A stretch of DNA of 64,000 nt from Aeromonas aquatica (GTDB taxonomy: Bacteria; Pseudomonadota; Gammaproteobacteria; Enterobacterales; Aeromonadaceae), in the NCBI RefSeq assembly GCF_000764655.1, contig NZ_JRGL01000021.1:1-64000 (forward strand), given 5' to 3'. Of the stretch, positions 1-9,178 are shown piece by piece; positions within the stretch are counted from its first letter, which is position 1; each line of letters starts with the position of its first letter. The position numbers and the translations under genes were made by a program. The notes below the pieces were generated by a model. That model searched no databases. It was given only the letters and a program-made list of their open reading frames with translations, and was not told the origin of the DNA.

Positions 1-1225
1 CAGCGTCATAGTGGTGCCCAACATGCTGGGTGTCGCGGGGTTTGAGCAGGGGCCGGTGTTCGTGGCGACCTGTTTGATCGCCGCCTTCGGATCCTTGCTG
101 ATGGGGCTCTGGGCCAAGCTGCCGATGGCCATAGGCTGCGCCATCTCACTCACCGCCTTCACCGCCTTCAGCCTAGTGCTGGGGCAGGGACTGAGCATCC
201 CGGTGGCCCTCGGCGCCATCTTTCTGATGGGGGTGCTGTTCACCCTGATCAGCGTGACCGGCGTGCGCCAGTGGATCCTGGACAACCTCCCCTCCGGCAT
301 CGCTCACGGCACCGGTATCGGCATCGGCCTGTTCCTGCTGCTGATCGCCACCAACGGCGTCGGCATGGTGATCAAGAACGAAGGGGCCGGCCTGCCGGTT
401 CAGCTAGGTGAGGTTACCTCTTTCCCCGTCATCATGACGGTGCTGGGTCTGGCTGCCATCTTCGGTCTGGAGCGCCGCAAGGTACCGGGCGGCATCCTGA
501 TGGTGATCATCGCCATTTCCGCACTGGGGCTGGCCTTCGATCCCAAGGTGACCTGGCAGGGCTTCTTCGCCATGCCGAGCCTGACCGGTGAGAAGGGCTC
601 TCTGGTTGGCAGCATGGATCTGCTGGGCGCCCTCAACCCCGTGGTGATCCCAACCGTGCTGGCGTTGGTGATGACTGCTGTGTTCGATGCGACCGGCACC
701 ATACGCGCCGTGGCGGGTCAGGCTGGCCTTATCAACGAACGTGGCCACATCATCAGCGGCGGCAAGGCCCTGACTGCCGACTCCGTCAGCAGCATGGTTG
801 CTGGCGTGGTGGGTGGTGCACCGGCAGCCGTGTACATCGAGTCTGCCGCTGGCACCGCCGCCGGTGGCAAGACAGGTCTGACCGCTGCGCTGGTTGGCGT
901 GCTGTTCCTGCTGATGATCTTCCTCTCCCCCCTGAGCTATCTGGTACCGGCTTACGCCACCGCACCAGCCCTGATGTACGTCGGTCTGCTGATGCTGGGC
1001 AACGTGACCAAGCTGGATTTCAGCGACTCGGTCGATGCGCTGTCGGGCATGTTGTGCGCCGTCTTCATAGTGCTGACCTGCAACATAGTCACCGGCATCA
1101 TGCTGGGCTTCGTGGCACTGGTGGTGGGTCGTCTGTTTGCCGCCGAGTGGAAGAAACTTAATCCTGGCACCGTCATCATTGCGATAGCTCTGGTGGTATT
1201 CTACGCCGGTGGCTGGGCCATCTAA
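1..1225 (+). CDS. NCS2-family purine permease (adenine permease type), 5' partial
   Basis: This is an inner-membrane proton symporter that probably imports adenine or a related purine. The frame is open to the left window edge, so the true start lies upstream; about 404 residues are visible, close to the full length of 430-450. The protein is a run of hydrophobic segments with the conserved stretch [16 protein letters not shown] near residue 75 and [12 protein letters not shown] near 95, which resemble E. coli AdeP/AdeQ more than uracil or xanthine carriers. A hairpin terminator follows the stop. Substrate choice within the adenine/guanine/hypoxanthine branch is inferred from similarity remembered, not tested. 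Confidence 0.85.
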   Translation, partial: SVIVVPNMLGVAGFEQGPVFVATCLIAAFGSLLMGLWAKLPMAIGCAISLTAFTAFSLVLGQGLSIPVALGAIFLMGVLFTLISVTGVRQWILDNLPSGIAHGTGIGIGLFLLLIATNGVGMVIKNEGAGLPVQLGEVTSFPVIMTVLGLAAIFGLERRKVPGGILMVIIAISALGLAFDPKVTWQGFFAMPSLTGEKGSLVGSMDLLGALNPVVIPTVLALVMTAVFDATGTIRAVAGQAGLINERGHIISGGKALTADSVSSMVAGVVGGAPAAVYIESAAGTAAGGKTGLTAALVGVLFLLMIFLSPLSYLVPAYATAPALMYVGLLMLGNVTKLDFSDSVDALSGMLCAVFIVLTCNIVTGIMLGFVALVVGRLFAAEWKKLNPGTVIIAIALVVFYAGGWAI

Positions 1226-1241
1226 GGCTTCCGGTTAGCGT

Positions 1242-1268
1242 GAAGGGCTCCTGCGGGGGCCCTTTTTC
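1242..1268 (+). terminator. Rho-independent terminator of the permease gene
   Basis: An 8-bp GC-rich stem (AGGGCTCC with GGGGCCCT, one G-U pair) is closed by a short loop and followed by five T residues. It lies 17 bases after the permease stop codon. Confidence 0.75.
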
Positions 1269-1324
1269 ATGGTTGTGAGCCAGCCAGCAGTTTCTCCCCA
1301 CTTTCTCTCCCCTTGTTTCAGATT

Positions 1325-1398
1325 GGAACGAAGCCGCGTCTCTTGCTGTTTCAAATCCGAACCGGAACGACCGTCATTTTTATCCCGTGTTATCCCGT
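1325..1398 (+). promoter_or_regulatory. Candidate dhaKLM control region with phased repeats
   Basis: Two GGAACGA copies (1325-1331 and 1364-1370) and two TATCCCGT copies spaced exactly 10 bp (1381-1388 and 1391-1398) lie upstream of dhaK. Spacing by one helical turn is typical of activator sites. DhaR, encoded just downstream of the operon, is the obvious candidate ligand, but that is inference and no -35/-10 pair stands out. Confidence 0.35.
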
Positions 1399-1456
1399 TA
1401 GACTGGCTTCATCAACCATCTGCCTACCCGTGCGGTGGCAAACCAAGGAGTGAGCC

Positions 1457-2527
1457 ATGAAAAAGCTGATCAATGCCGTCGATGCCGTGGTCCGTGAACA
1501 ACTGATGGGGATGGCTGCCGCCCACCCCGAGCTCAAGGTACGTATTGAACCCCACTACATCACCCGCGCCGACGCCCCCGTGATGGGCAAGGTGGCGCTG
1601 GTCTCCGGCGGTGGCAGCGGTCACGAACCCATGCACGGCGGTCTGGTGGGCAAAGGAATGCTGGATGGCGCCTGCCCCGGCGAAATTTTTACCTCCCCAA
1701 CCCCGGATCAGATGTACGAGTGCGGTCAGGCCGTTGATGGCGGCGCGGGCGTGCTGTTCCTGGTGAAGAACTACACCGGTGACGTGCTCAACTTCGAAAC
1801 CGCGGTCGAGCTGCTGCACGGCGACGGGGTCAAGGTGGGCTTCTCGCTGATCGATGACGACGTGGCGGTCAAAGACAGCCTCTATACCGCTGGTCGCCGT
1901 GGCGTTGCCACCACAGTGCTGTGCGAAAAACTGGTGGGGGCCGCCGCCGAAGCGGGCTATGACCTGAACCGCTGCGAAGCACTCGCCCGCCGCATCAACA
2001 ACCAGAGCCGCACCATAGGCGTCGCCATGCACGCCTGCACAGTGCCTGCCGCCGGCAAGCCCTCCTTCACCCTGGCAGACAACGAGATGGAGTTCGGCGT
2101 GGGCATCCACGGCGAACCGGGCATAGCGCGCCGCCCCTTCACCGACCTCAATACCCTGGTGGACGACATGTTCGAAGAGCTCTCTGACAACACTCCTTAT
2201 GGCCGAACCCTGCGCCACTGGGACAGAGCCTCCGGCAGCTGGCAGGAGGAGCACACCTTTATCGAGCCGCTGAATGCGGGCGATCGGGTCATCGCCCTGG
2301 TCAACAGCCTGGGCGGCACCCCCATCTCCGAGCTCTATGGCGTCTATGGCCGCCTCGCCACCCTGTGCGAAGAGGCGGGTATCCATCTGGTGCGCAACCT
2401 GATTGGCCCCTATTGCACCTCCCTCGACATGACCGGCATCTCCATCACCCTGCTCAAGGTGGATGACGAGCTGATGACCCTGTGGGATGCCCCCGTTCAC
2501 ACCCCAGCCCTGCGTCGCGGCTGCTAA
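1457..2527 (+). CDS. dhaK: PTS-dependent dihydroxyacetone kinase, substrate-binding subunit DhaK
   Basis: DhaK binds dihydroxyacetone covalently and receives phosphate from DhaL-ADP, producing dihydroxyacetone phosphate in the cytoplasm. The 356-residue length is that of the family. The N-terminal region carries VSGGGSGHEPMHGG, and His218 in the motif GIHGEPG is the residue that forms the hemiaminal bond with the substrate. The ATG is preceded by AAGGAG at a good distance. It is the first gene of dhaK-dhaL-dhaM, with dhaL 15 bases downstream. No glycerol dehydrogenase gene is visible beside it. Confidence 0.95.
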   Translation: MKKLINAVDAVVREQLMGMAAAHPELKVRIEPHYITRADAPVMGKVALVSGGGSGHEPMHGGLVGKGMLDGACPGEIFTSPTPDQMYECGQAVDGGAGVLFLVKNYTGDVLNFETAVELLHGDGVKVGFSLIDDDVAVKDSLYTAGRRGVATTVLCEKLVGAAAEAGYDLNRCEALARRINNQSRTIGVAMHACTVPAAGKPSFTLADNEMEFGVGIHGEPGIARRPFTDLNTLVDDMFEELSDNTPYGRTLRHWDRASGSWQEEHTFIEPLNAGDRVIALVNSLGGTPISELYGVYGRLATLCEEAGIHLVRNLIGPYCTSLDMTGISITLLKVDDELMTLWDAPVHTPALRRGC

Positions 2528-2542
2528 GGAGCCTTTATTCTC

Positions 2543-3172
2543 ATGCTAAGCAAACATCAGATCGTCAATTGGCTGCTCGACTGCGAGCATATCTTTGCCG
2601 AGCAGCGTGACTACCTCACGGCGCTGGATACCGACATCGGTGACGGCGACCACGGCCTCAACATGCAGCGCGGCTTTACCAAGGTGGCCGAGAAGCTGCC
2701 CGCGGTGGCGGACAAAGATATAGGTCAGGTGCTGAAAACCACCGGCATGACACTGCTCTCCTCGGTCGGCGGCGCCAGCGGCCCCCTCTACGGCACCTTC
2801 TTTATCCGGGCGGCGGCCAGTACCGACGCCTGTCAGAGCCTCAGCCTCAGCCAGCTTGGCAAGATGCTGAGTGACGGGGTCGAGGGGATAGTCTCCCGCG
2901 GCCGCGCCGAGCCAGGGGACAAGACAATGTGCGACGCCTGGTGGCCAGCGCTGGCCGCCCTGCAACAGGCCCAACAGCAAGAGCTCTCCCTCAATGATGC
3001 GCTGGACAAGGCAGTCGCGGCTGCCGCAGCCGGTACCGAGGCCACCATACAGATGCAGGCCCGCAAGGGGCGCGCCAGCTATCTGGGCGAGCGCAGCATA
3101 GGCCATCAGGATGCCGGGGCCACCTCGACCCTGTTGCTGCTGACCGCCCTGCGTGACAGAGCGAGGTTGTGA
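2543..3172 (+). CDS. dhaL: Dihydroxyacetone kinase ADP-binding subunit DhaL
   Basis: DhaL carries a tightly bound ADP that is rephosphorylated by DhaM and then donates phosphate to DhaK-bound dihydroxyacetone. The 209-residue protein has the magnesium-binding signature with Asp29, Asp34 and Asp36 in DTDIGDGDHG, equivalent to Asp30/35/37 of the E. coli protein. GGASGPLYGTFF near residue 75 is the conserved nucleotide-loop region. Its stop codon lies one base before the dhaM start, implying translational coupling. Confidence 0.95.
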   Translation: MLSKHQIVNWLLDCEHIFAEQRDYLTALDTDIGDGDHGLNMQRGFTKVAEKLPAVADKDIGQVLKTTGMTLLSSVGGASGPLYGTFFIRAAASTDACQSLSLSQLGKMLSDGVEGIVSRGRAEPGDKTMCDAWWPALAALQQAQQQELSLNDALDKAVAAAAAGTEATIQMQARKGRASYLGERSIGHQDAGATSTLLLLTALRDRARL

Positions 3173-3173
3173 C

Positions 3174-3890
3174 ATGATAGGAATCGTCGTTGTCTCTCAC
3201 AGCGCCATGCTGGCGGCCGGATTGAAAGCGCTGGCCGATCAGCTCGGCAGCCCGGCCAGATTGCTGCTGGCGGCCGGGGTCGATGACCCTGACCACCCCA
3301 TAGGCACGGACGCCATCGCCGTGATGAGTGCGATTGAAGAAGCGGATGACGGCAGCGGCGTGCTGGTGCTGATGGACTTGGGCAGCGCCCTGCTGAGCGC
3401 CGAGACCGCCCTCGAACTGCTGCCCCCCGAGTTAAGCGCCCGGGTACGACTCTGCCCCGCCCCGCTGGTCGAGGGCACCCTGGCCGCCGTGGTGGCGGCC
3501 GGTTCAGGTCTGACGCTGGATGAGGTGGCCACCGAAGCGCTCGGTGCCCTGGGCCCGAAACAGGCGATGCTGCCCGCCAGCGCGGCGCAGGCCGCCACTG
3601 AGACGGCACCGGCAACCGACGACGGCTGGCTGCACTGCGAGGTGGTGGTGGATAACCCTCACGGCCTGCATGTGCGCCCCGCCGCTCGTCTGGTGGCCGC
3701 CCTCAAGCCCTTTGCCGCTGAACTCAAGTTGCAAAAGGGGGACAAAGAGGCCAACCCCCGCAGCCTGACCCGGCTCGCCATGCTCAACGTGCGCCAGGGG
3801 GACAGACTCACCCTGCTGGCGCGTGGGGAGGATGCTGATGCGGCTTTGAGCTGCTTCCAGCAGCTGGCAGCGGAACGCTTCGGCGACTGA
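3174..3890 (+). CDS. dhaM: Dihydroxyacetone kinase phosphotransfer subunit DhaM (EIIA-HPr form)
   Basis: DhaM passes PTS phosphate to the ADP of DhaL. I start it at the ATG at 3174 rather than the in-frame GTG at 3153, because MIGIVVVSHS matches the family N-terminus and puts His9 at the EIIA phosphorylation site. Residues 1 to about 130 are the mannose-EIIA-like domain. Residues about 150-238 form an HPr-like domain with His166 in the motif HGLHVRPAA. The third, truncated enzyme I domain of E. coli DhaM is absent, so the 238-residue protein is the shorter two-domain form and depends on the cell's general enzyme I. A terminator follows at 3909. Confidence 0.92.
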   Translation: MIGIVVVSHSAMLAAGLKALADQLGSPARLLLAAGVDDPDHPIGTDAIAVMSAIEEADDGSGVLVLMDLGSALLSAETALELLPPELSARVRLCPAPLVEGTLAAVVAAGSGLTLDEVATEALGALGPKQAMLPASAAQAATETAPATDDGWLHCEVVVDNPHGLHVRPAARLVAALKPFAAELKLQKGDKEANPRSLTRLAMLNVRQGDRLTLLARGEDADAALSCFQQLAAERFGD

Positions 3891-3908
3891 GGCTCATATT
3901 GCTTTATC

Positions 3909-3942
3909 AAGGCCCCGCCAGTGCGGGGCCTTGTCGTTTTTT
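3909..3942 (+). terminator. Terminator between dhaM and dhaR
   Basis: A 10-bp perfect stem (AAGGCCCCGC with GCGGGGCCTT) is followed by a T-rich run. It separates the convergent dhaKLM and dhaR units. Confidence 0.85.
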
Positions 3943-3969
3943 CTGCAAGGGCGTTTCTGTGCGTGACAG

Positions 3970-5892
3970 TTATCCGTGATAGTCGGCGGGACCCAGACCG
4001 ATGAGCTTGAGCCGCCGCCAGAGGGTGGTGCGGCTGATGCCCAGTTGCCGGGCCATCAGGCTGACCTGTCCCTTGCAGGCGTGGGCGCTGCGCAAGATGG
4101 CTTGGCGCTCCAACTCCGCCAGGGTGAGCAGCGGCTGCCCCACCACCTCGTCCGCCACCAGCTGATGGCCGTGACGAATGGCGGCGGGCAGCGCCTCCGG
4201 CGGGATCAGCCCCTGACTGGCGTGGAGCAGCGCATGCTCGACCGCGCTGCGCAGCTCCCCCAGATTGCCGGGCCAGGGGTAGGCGAGCAGACAGTCGAGG
4301 GCCGCCGGACTGAACTGGCGCACCGGCTCGCGCCCCTGCGCCCCTAACTGCTGGCTGATAAGGCCGGGCAGATCGGCAGCGCGCTCCCGCAGCCCCGGCA
4401 GCCAGAGCTCGCAGGCTTGCAAGGCATAGAGCAACTGGCGACCGAACTGCCCCTCCTGCACCTTTTGCTCCAGCGGGGCGCTACTGGTCGCTATGATCCG
4501 CACCTTGAGCGGCAGCACGCGGGCCGAGTCGAAGCGCTGGATGCGGCCGGTCTTGAGCAGTTGCAGCAGCGCCGCCTGCATGGGGGCGGATAGACACTCC
4601 ACCTGCTCCAGCACCAGGGTACCGCCGTGGGCCAGCTCGAACTTGCCCGCCCGCTCCTGCCCCGCCTCGTCGGAGCCCATCAGCTCCAGCGCCATCCGCT
4701 CGCTCGGCAGCGCCTGACAGTTGAGAGTAATGAGGGGCCCGGCGGCCCGTTCGCTGCCAAAGTGGATGGCCTCCGCCAGCTGGGCCTTGCCTACCTCCTC
4801 TTCGCCGCGCAGCAGGATCGGCCCCTGACTCTGGGCCGCCTGTCTGGCGTGGCGCAGCAGCTTGCGCATGGCGCTCGATTCCCCCACCAGCGCCGACAGC
4901 TCGGGCACCGTCTGCCGTAGCTGGTGAATGGCCCGCAGCCGATCGACCGGGTGCAGCAGGGCGATAAAGCTGACCCCCTCCGGCCCCGGCAACGGCTTGA
5001 GGCTCACCAGCGCATTGATAAACTCCCCCTCCTGTCCGCCGAGCCGCTCCAGCGTCACCTCCACATGACTCAGTGGCGTCTGCCCCTTGATGGCCAGCTG
5101 CAACCGCTGGGGCAGCAGCAGGTGCTGCTCCAGGGGCTGGCCGAGACAGAGCGCCGGATCGAGCCGCAGTCGGTTGGCCGCCAGCGCGTTGAGGTAGCGC
5201 AGCCTGCCCTGGGGATCCCAGGCCAGCACGCCGTCATCCATGCCGTCGAGCAAAGCGTAAAGCTCGCTCAGATGGTGCTGGGACTCCTGCATCAGGGTCT
5301 CCATCTGCAGCAGATGGGCCAGCTCGCGACCGGCGCTGACGGTGAGCGCCAGATCCCCGACCGTTGCCTCCTCCACCCGGCAGACCAGGGCCATGATGGC
5401 GACCTGACGGCCGTTGCTGTTGTAGACCGGGCTGGCGCAGCTGTGCCAGGGGTGCAGGGTCTGGTTGAAATGCTGGGGGCCGCTGACGCAGAGCGGCACT
5501 CCCTCCAGCGCCGCCAGATTGATGGCATTGGTGCCGATGCGCCCCTCGCTAAAAAAAGCGCCGGGGCCAAAGCCCAGGGCTTCGAGTTCTGCCAGCGTGT
5601 CGGGGTGGCCGGTGCGGGCCAGCAGACAGCCGCTCTCGTCGGTGAGCAGCAGGGCGCAGGGGCGTCCTTCCATGAATTCGTAGAGATCCTCGAGGGCCAT
5701 CTCGCCTGTGGTGAGCAAGTCCCGCTTGCGCTGGCGCAGGCTCTGCAAGGTCTGCCCCTTGGCACTGTGGGGTGGATGCCAGAGGGTGGCGCTGGTCTGA
5801 TGGGCGCAGCGTAGCCAGGAGGCCTGTAGATAGTCTGGCCAGGTTGGTTGCGGCTGGGAGGAGGAAGACAGGGTCACGGTGATGTCCGGCAA
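3970..5892 (-). CDS. dhaR: Transcriptional activator DhaR of the dihydroxyacetone kinase operon
   Basis: DhaR senses the state of the kinase (DhaK and DhaL compete for it) and activates dhaKLM. The 640-residue length equals that of E. coli DhaR. Residues about 30-190 form a GAF-like sensor, about 205-315 a PAS region, about 330-550 an AAA+ module and about 595-635 a Fis-type helix-turn-helix (LMARQLGISRTTLWRRL). The AAA+ module is degenerate: the Walker A loop reads RGEEEVGKA, and the GAFTGA sigma-54 contact motif is missing from the stretch before ELAHGGTLVLEQVE. That is also true of E. coli DhaR, which works with sigma-70. It faces dhaKLM tail to tail. Confidence 0.9.
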   Translation of the reverse strand: MPDITVTLSSSSQPQPTWPDYLQASWLRCAHQTSATLWHPPHSAKGQTLQSLRQRKRDLLTTGEMALEDLYEFMEGRPCALLLTDESGCLLARTGHPDTLAELEALGFGPGAFFSEGRIGTNAINLAALEGVPLCVSGPQHFNQTLHPWHSCASPVYNSNGRQVAIMALVCRVEEATVGDLALTVSAGRELAHLLQMETLMQESQHHLSELYALLDGMDDGVLAWDPQGRLRYLNALAANRLRLDPALCLGQPLEQHLLLPQRLQLAIKGQTPLSHVEVTLERLGGQEGEFINALVSLKPLPGPEGVSFIALLHPVDRLRAIHQLRQTVPELSALVGESSAMRKLLRHARQAAQSQGPILLRGEEEVGKAQLAEAIHFGSERAAGPLITLNCQALPSERMALELMGSDEAGQERAGKFELAHGGTLVLEQVECLSAPMQAALLQLLKTGRIQRFDSARVLPLKVRIIATSSAPLEQKVQEGQFGRQLLYALQACELWLPGLRERAADLPGLISQQLGAQGREPVRQFSPAALDCLLAYPWPGNLGELRSAVEHALLHASQGLIPPEALPAAIRHGHQLVADEVVGQPLLTLAELERQAILRSAHACKGQVSLMARQLGISRTTLWRRLKLIGLGPADYHG

Positions 5893-5944
5893 GTGATAAG
5901 CCCTTCATTTAACCACGCCACCCCGGCGGATTCAGTGACCCGCC

Positions 5945-6838
5945 TCAGGGAGTCGTCTCCTCGTCCATGGCGATGGCCGCCTCGGCAAATTGCTGCTCGA
6001 GCCAGTGACAGAAGGCGCGGCACTCCGGCATCCCTTCGCTCTCCTGGTGGATAAGCAAGCTCCACTGGGGCCCCTTGACCCTGCAAGCGGAGAGCGGCAG
6101 CAACTGCCCCTGCTCCCTGGCTGGTTGGGAGAGCCGTTCGCTCACCAGCGCCACCCCGAGCCCGGCGCTGGCCGCCTCCAGCAGCAGGCCGGGGTCGGAG
6201 AAGTTGAGCCCCCGGGTCTGCAGTTGCAGATCCTCCCCCCCTTTCAACGTCCAGTGGTGCCAGTCCAGCTCTCGCTCCCCATGGAGGGTAGTGCGCTGTG
6301 CCGCCGGTTGAGCCAGCACGGCAGGCGCGGCCACCAGCAGCAACCTGTCCGCCAGCAGCGGTTGATGGCGACACTCGGCCTGCGGCGCGAGATCCCAGCG
6401 CAGGGCGAGGTCTATGGTCTGTTCGGCCAGAGCGGGCACCTCGTCGCTGGTGAAGAGCCAGAGATCGATGTCGGGGTGCTGGCGATGAAACGCCCCCAGT
6501 CGGGGCAGCAGCCAGTGGCGGGCGATGGCGGTGCTGGTGTTGAGCACCAGCTGGTTCGGCTTGCGGTACTGCTCGAGACGCTGGATCCCCACTGCCAGTT
6601 GCAGCAGCACGCTCTGGGTGGTCTCCAGCAGATCCTGCCCCGCATCGGTCAGGGTGACCGAGCGCCCCTGCCGGTGAAACAGCGGTTGGCCGAGCAGCTC
6701 CTCCAGGGAGCGGATCTGCTGGCTGATGGCGGACTGGGTGAGGTGCAGCTCCTGCGCCGCCTGATGAAAACTACCGAGTCTGGCCGCCGCCTCGAAGCCC
6801 CGCAGCACGTTGAGCGGGGGCCAGTGTTTGAACATCAT
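5945..6838 (-). CDS. LysR-family regulator (GcvA-like), divergent from the agmatine genes
   Basis: This 297-residue cytoplasmic regulator has an N-terminal winged helix (residues about 5-65, with GSFHQAAQELHLTQSAISQQIRSLE) and a C-terminal effector-binding domain of the GcvA/AmpR group. It is transcribed away from the agmatine deiminase gene at 6954 across a 115-bp gap that holds a perfect dyad at 6897-6913, so it probably controls that gene in response to agmatine or a polyamine. The target and effector are inferred only from divergence. Confidence 0.88.
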   Translation of the reverse strand: MMFKHWPPLNVLRGFEAAARLGSFHQAAQELHLTQSAISQQIRSLEELLGQPLFHRQGRSVTLTDAGQDLLETTQSVLLQLAVGIQRLEQYRKPNQLVLNTSTAIARHWLLPRLGAFHRQHPDIDLWLFTSDEVPALAEQTIDLALRWDLAPQAECRHQPLLADRLLLVAAPAVLAQPAAQRTTLHGERELDWHHWTLKGGEDLQLQTRGLNFSDPGLLLEAASAGLGVALVSERLSQPAREQGQLLPLSACRVKGPQWSLLIHQESEGMPECRAFCHWLEQQFAEAAIAMDEETTP

Positions 6839-6896
6839 TGATTAGCTCCACTTATCACTTGCACTGAAAATCGATCGTTTGTTCGCCGTGTTATGT

Positions 6897-6913
6897 GGGA
6901 ATAGTCTATTCCC
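6897..6913. promoter_or_regulatory. Perfect dyad upstream of agmatine deiminase; candidate operator
   Basis: GGGAATA, three bases, then TATTCCC forms a perfect 7-bp palindrome between the divergent LysR gene and aguA, 41 bases before the aguA start. It is the only strong dyad in the gap. It is a likely binding site for the neighbouring LysR protein. Confidence 0.5.
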
Positions 6914-6953
6914 ATCGTCAGCAACCTTAATAGTACCTAATCAGAGAGGGAAT

Positions 6954-8006
6954 ATGCGGGAACAGGGAATAGTGGCAAAGGGCTGGTTCATGCCCGCCGA
7001 ATGGTGCCAGCACGCCGCGACCTGGATGGTCTGGCCCCACAACAAGGCGCTGTGGGAATCCGGCTGGGGCGTCACCCTGGCCGAGGTGCAGCAGGACTTC
7101 GCCCGGGTGGTCAACGCCATTGTCCGGTTCGAACCGGTCAGGCTGGTGGTCGACCCTTCCGCGCTGGCCGAGGCGCGCGCCCTCTGTGACGGCAGGGTGA
7201 CCCTGATCCCCCTCCCGGTGGATGACAGCTGGTGCCGCGACTCAGGCCCCACCTTCATCTGCCACCCCGAACTGGGCAGTGCCGGGGTGAGCTGGCGCTT
7301 CAACGCCTGGGGCGGCAAGTCGGTCCATCAGCTGGACGAGGGGTTGGCTCGCCGCATCCTCAATAGCCTGGAGCTGGAGTGTATCGGCAGCTTTCTGGCC
7401 AACGAGGGGGGCGCCATCCATGTGGACGGCGAAGGCACCCTGATCACCACTGAGTCCGTGCTGCTCAACAGCAACCGCAACCCGGGGATCAGCAAGGGTG
7501 AGATCGAACAGATCTTCGGTCGCCTGCTCGGTATCGAGAAGACCATCTGGCTGCCGGGGGATCCCGACCACGTCACCGGCGACATGACCGACGGCCATGT
7601 GGACGGGGTCTGCGCCTTCAGTCGCCCCAGCCAGCTGCTGGTGGATGCCACCCGGGATGCCGCCTCGACCTACGGCCTTGTGGTACGGGAGAACCGCCGC
7701 GCCCTGACGCTGGCCACGGATGCCAGGGGGCGCGCCTTCGAGCTGCAGGATCTGTACGACGCGAGCGAGGCCGTAGACACGGAGGCCGAGGTGTTCTGCG
7801 CCTCCTACACCAACTTCTACCTCGCCAACGGCGCCGTCATCATGCCCGCCTACGGGGTGGCGAGCGACCGGGAGGCGGCGGCTGTGCTGCAAGGCGCCTT
7901 CCCGCAAAGGGCTGTGGTGCCGGTCTCGATCAACCGGCTGGCCCACGGCGGCGGCGGCATCCACTGCATCACCCAGCAGCAGCCCGCCTGGCCGCTGCGG
8001 GGCTGA
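6954..8006 (+). CDS. aguA: Agmatine deiminase, cytoplasmic paralogue
   Basis: It hydrolyses agmatine to N-carbamoylputrescine and ammonia. The ATG at 6954 is chosen over the frame's upstream end because it has a strong AGAGAGGGA ribosome site and starts the family-typical sequence before WFMPAEWCQHAATWMVWP. The 350-residue protein belongs to the Porphyromonas-type PAD family (PF04371). Conserved elements are DDSWCRDSGPTF, NEGGAIHVDGEG, DGHVDG and the C-terminal GGGGIHCIT containing the catalytic cysteine. No signal peptide is seen. The next enzyme of the pathway, N-carbamoylputrescine amidase (aguB), is not in the window. A second paralogue lies at 9179. Confidence 0.9.
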   Translation: MREQGIVAKGWFMPAEWCQHAATWMVWPHNKALWESGWGVTLAEVQQDFARVVNAIVRFEPVRLVVDPSALAEARALCDGRVTLIPLPVDDSWCRDSGPTFICHPELGSAGVSWRFNAWGGKSVHQLDEGLARRILNSLELECIGSFLANEGGAIHVDGEGTLITTESVLLNSNRNPGISKGEIEQIFGRLLGIEKTIWLPGDPDHVTGDMTDGHVDGVCAFSRPSQLLVDATRDAASTYGLVVRENRRALTLATDARGRAFELQDLYDASEAVDTEAEVFCASYTNFYLANGAVIMPAYGVASDREAAAVLQGAFPQRAVVPVSINRLAHGGGGIHCITQQQPAWPLRG

Positions 8007-8048
8007 ACGTTGCACGGCGGCGGCCAATCACAGGGGAGTAACCACATC

Positions 8049-9161
8049 ATGATCAGGAAGGCACTCGGGTGGATGGGCTGCCTGGCCCTGCTGCTGAGCC
8101 TTGCGGCCGAGGCCGGGGAGGCCGATGCGGCAACAGGGGAGGAGAAGGTGCTGCGGCTCTACAACTGGGCCGACTACTTCGCCCCCGATACCCTCAGCGC
8201 TTTTACCAAAGAGACAGGGATCCGGGTCATCTATGACGTCATGGACAGCAGCGAGACCCTGGAGGCCAAGTTGATGGCTGGTCGCAGCGGTTATGACCTC
8301 ATCTTTCCCGGCGATACGGTGGCGGAGCGGCTGATGCGGGCGGGCAGCCTGCAACCACTGGATCAGGGCAAGCTAGAGCACCTGGCGGACATAGAGCCCG
8401 GCTTGCGGCGGCTGCAGCAAGCCTATCCCCATTCACGGGATGCGGTAGTGCCCTACACCTGGGGCACCATAGGGCTCACCTATAACGCAGCCATGATCCG
8501 GCAGCGGATGGCGGATGCCCCGGTGGGCAGTCTCGACCTGCTGTTCAAGCCCGAACTGGCGGCAAAATTTGCCGACTGCGGCATCTCCATCATCGACTCC
8601 CCCGACGAGGTGCTGGCGGTGGTGCTGCACTATCTGGGGCGGGATCCCCACAGCGGCAAGGCCGAGGATCTGGATGCCGCGCTGGCGCTGCTCAAGGGGC
8701 TCAAGCCCCATATCCGCAAGTTCCAGTCCCAGCCGGTGACCCAGCTGGTCAACGGCGACCTCTGCCTGTCGCTGGGTTACAGCGGCGACATGACGCAAGC
8801 CAGGCGCGCTGCCGCCGAGGCGGGCAAGCGCAGCGACTTTGAATACCGGCTGCCGAAGGAGGGGAGCACCATCTGGATGGATACCATGGCGATCCCGGTG
8901 GATGCCCCCCATCCTGACTATGCCTACGCCTTCATCAATTTCGTGATGCGCCCGGCCAACATGGCGGCCATCACCAACAGCACCGGCTATCCTACCGCCA
9001 GTGCCAAGGCGAGATCCATGGTGGATGCCACCATGACGGCCAACCCGGATATCTATCTGGATGAGGCCAGCTACGGACGCCTCATCCCGGGCCAGGATCT
9101 GGCGCAATCCCAGATGCGTGCCCGCATGCGAGCCTGGACTCGCTTCAAGAGCAGCCTCTGA
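8049..9161 (+). CDS. Periplasmic polyamine-binding protein (PotF/PotD-like)
   Basis: This is a family-1 polyamine substrate-binding protein. The ATG at 8049 has a strong AGGGGAGT ribosome site and begins a signal peptide (hydrophobic about residues 5-22, cleavage near AEAGEADA). The mature part starts VLRLYNWADYFAPDTLSAFTKETGI, the hallmark of spermidine/putrescine-binding proteins. Further PotF-like stretches are GYDLIFPGD and WGTIGLTYN. It sits between two agmatine deiminase genes with gaps of 42 and 17 bases, so the ligand may be agmatine, N-carbamoylputrescine or putrescine. No permease or ATPase genes (potGHI type) accompany it, so it must share a transporter encoded elsewhere or act as a sensor. 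Confidence 0.88.
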   Translation: MIRKALGWMGCLALLLSLAAEAGEADAATGEEKVLRLYNWADYFAPDTLSAFTKETGIRVIYDVMDSSETLEAKLMAGRSGYDLIFPGDTVAERLMRAGSLQPLDQGKLEHLADIEPGLRRLQQAYPHSRDAVVPYTWGTIGLTYNAAMIRQRMADAPVGSLDLLFKPELAAKFADCGISIIDSPDEVLAVVLHYLGRDPHSGKAEDLDAALALLKGLKPHIRKFQSQPVTQLVNGDLCLSLGYSGDMTQARRAAAEAGKRSDFEYRLPKEGSTIWMDTMAIPVDAPHPDYAYAFINFVMRPANMAAITNSTGYPTASAKARSMVDATMTANPDIYLDEASYGRLIPGQDLAQSQMRARMRAWTRFKSSL

Positions 9162-9178
9162 ACCTCAGGAGTAGAAAG

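Noticed and set aside
1424..2500. Long minus-strand frame opposite dhaK
   Set aside because: It is a shadow caused by GC-rich codon bias; dhaK on the plus strand has all catalytic motifs.
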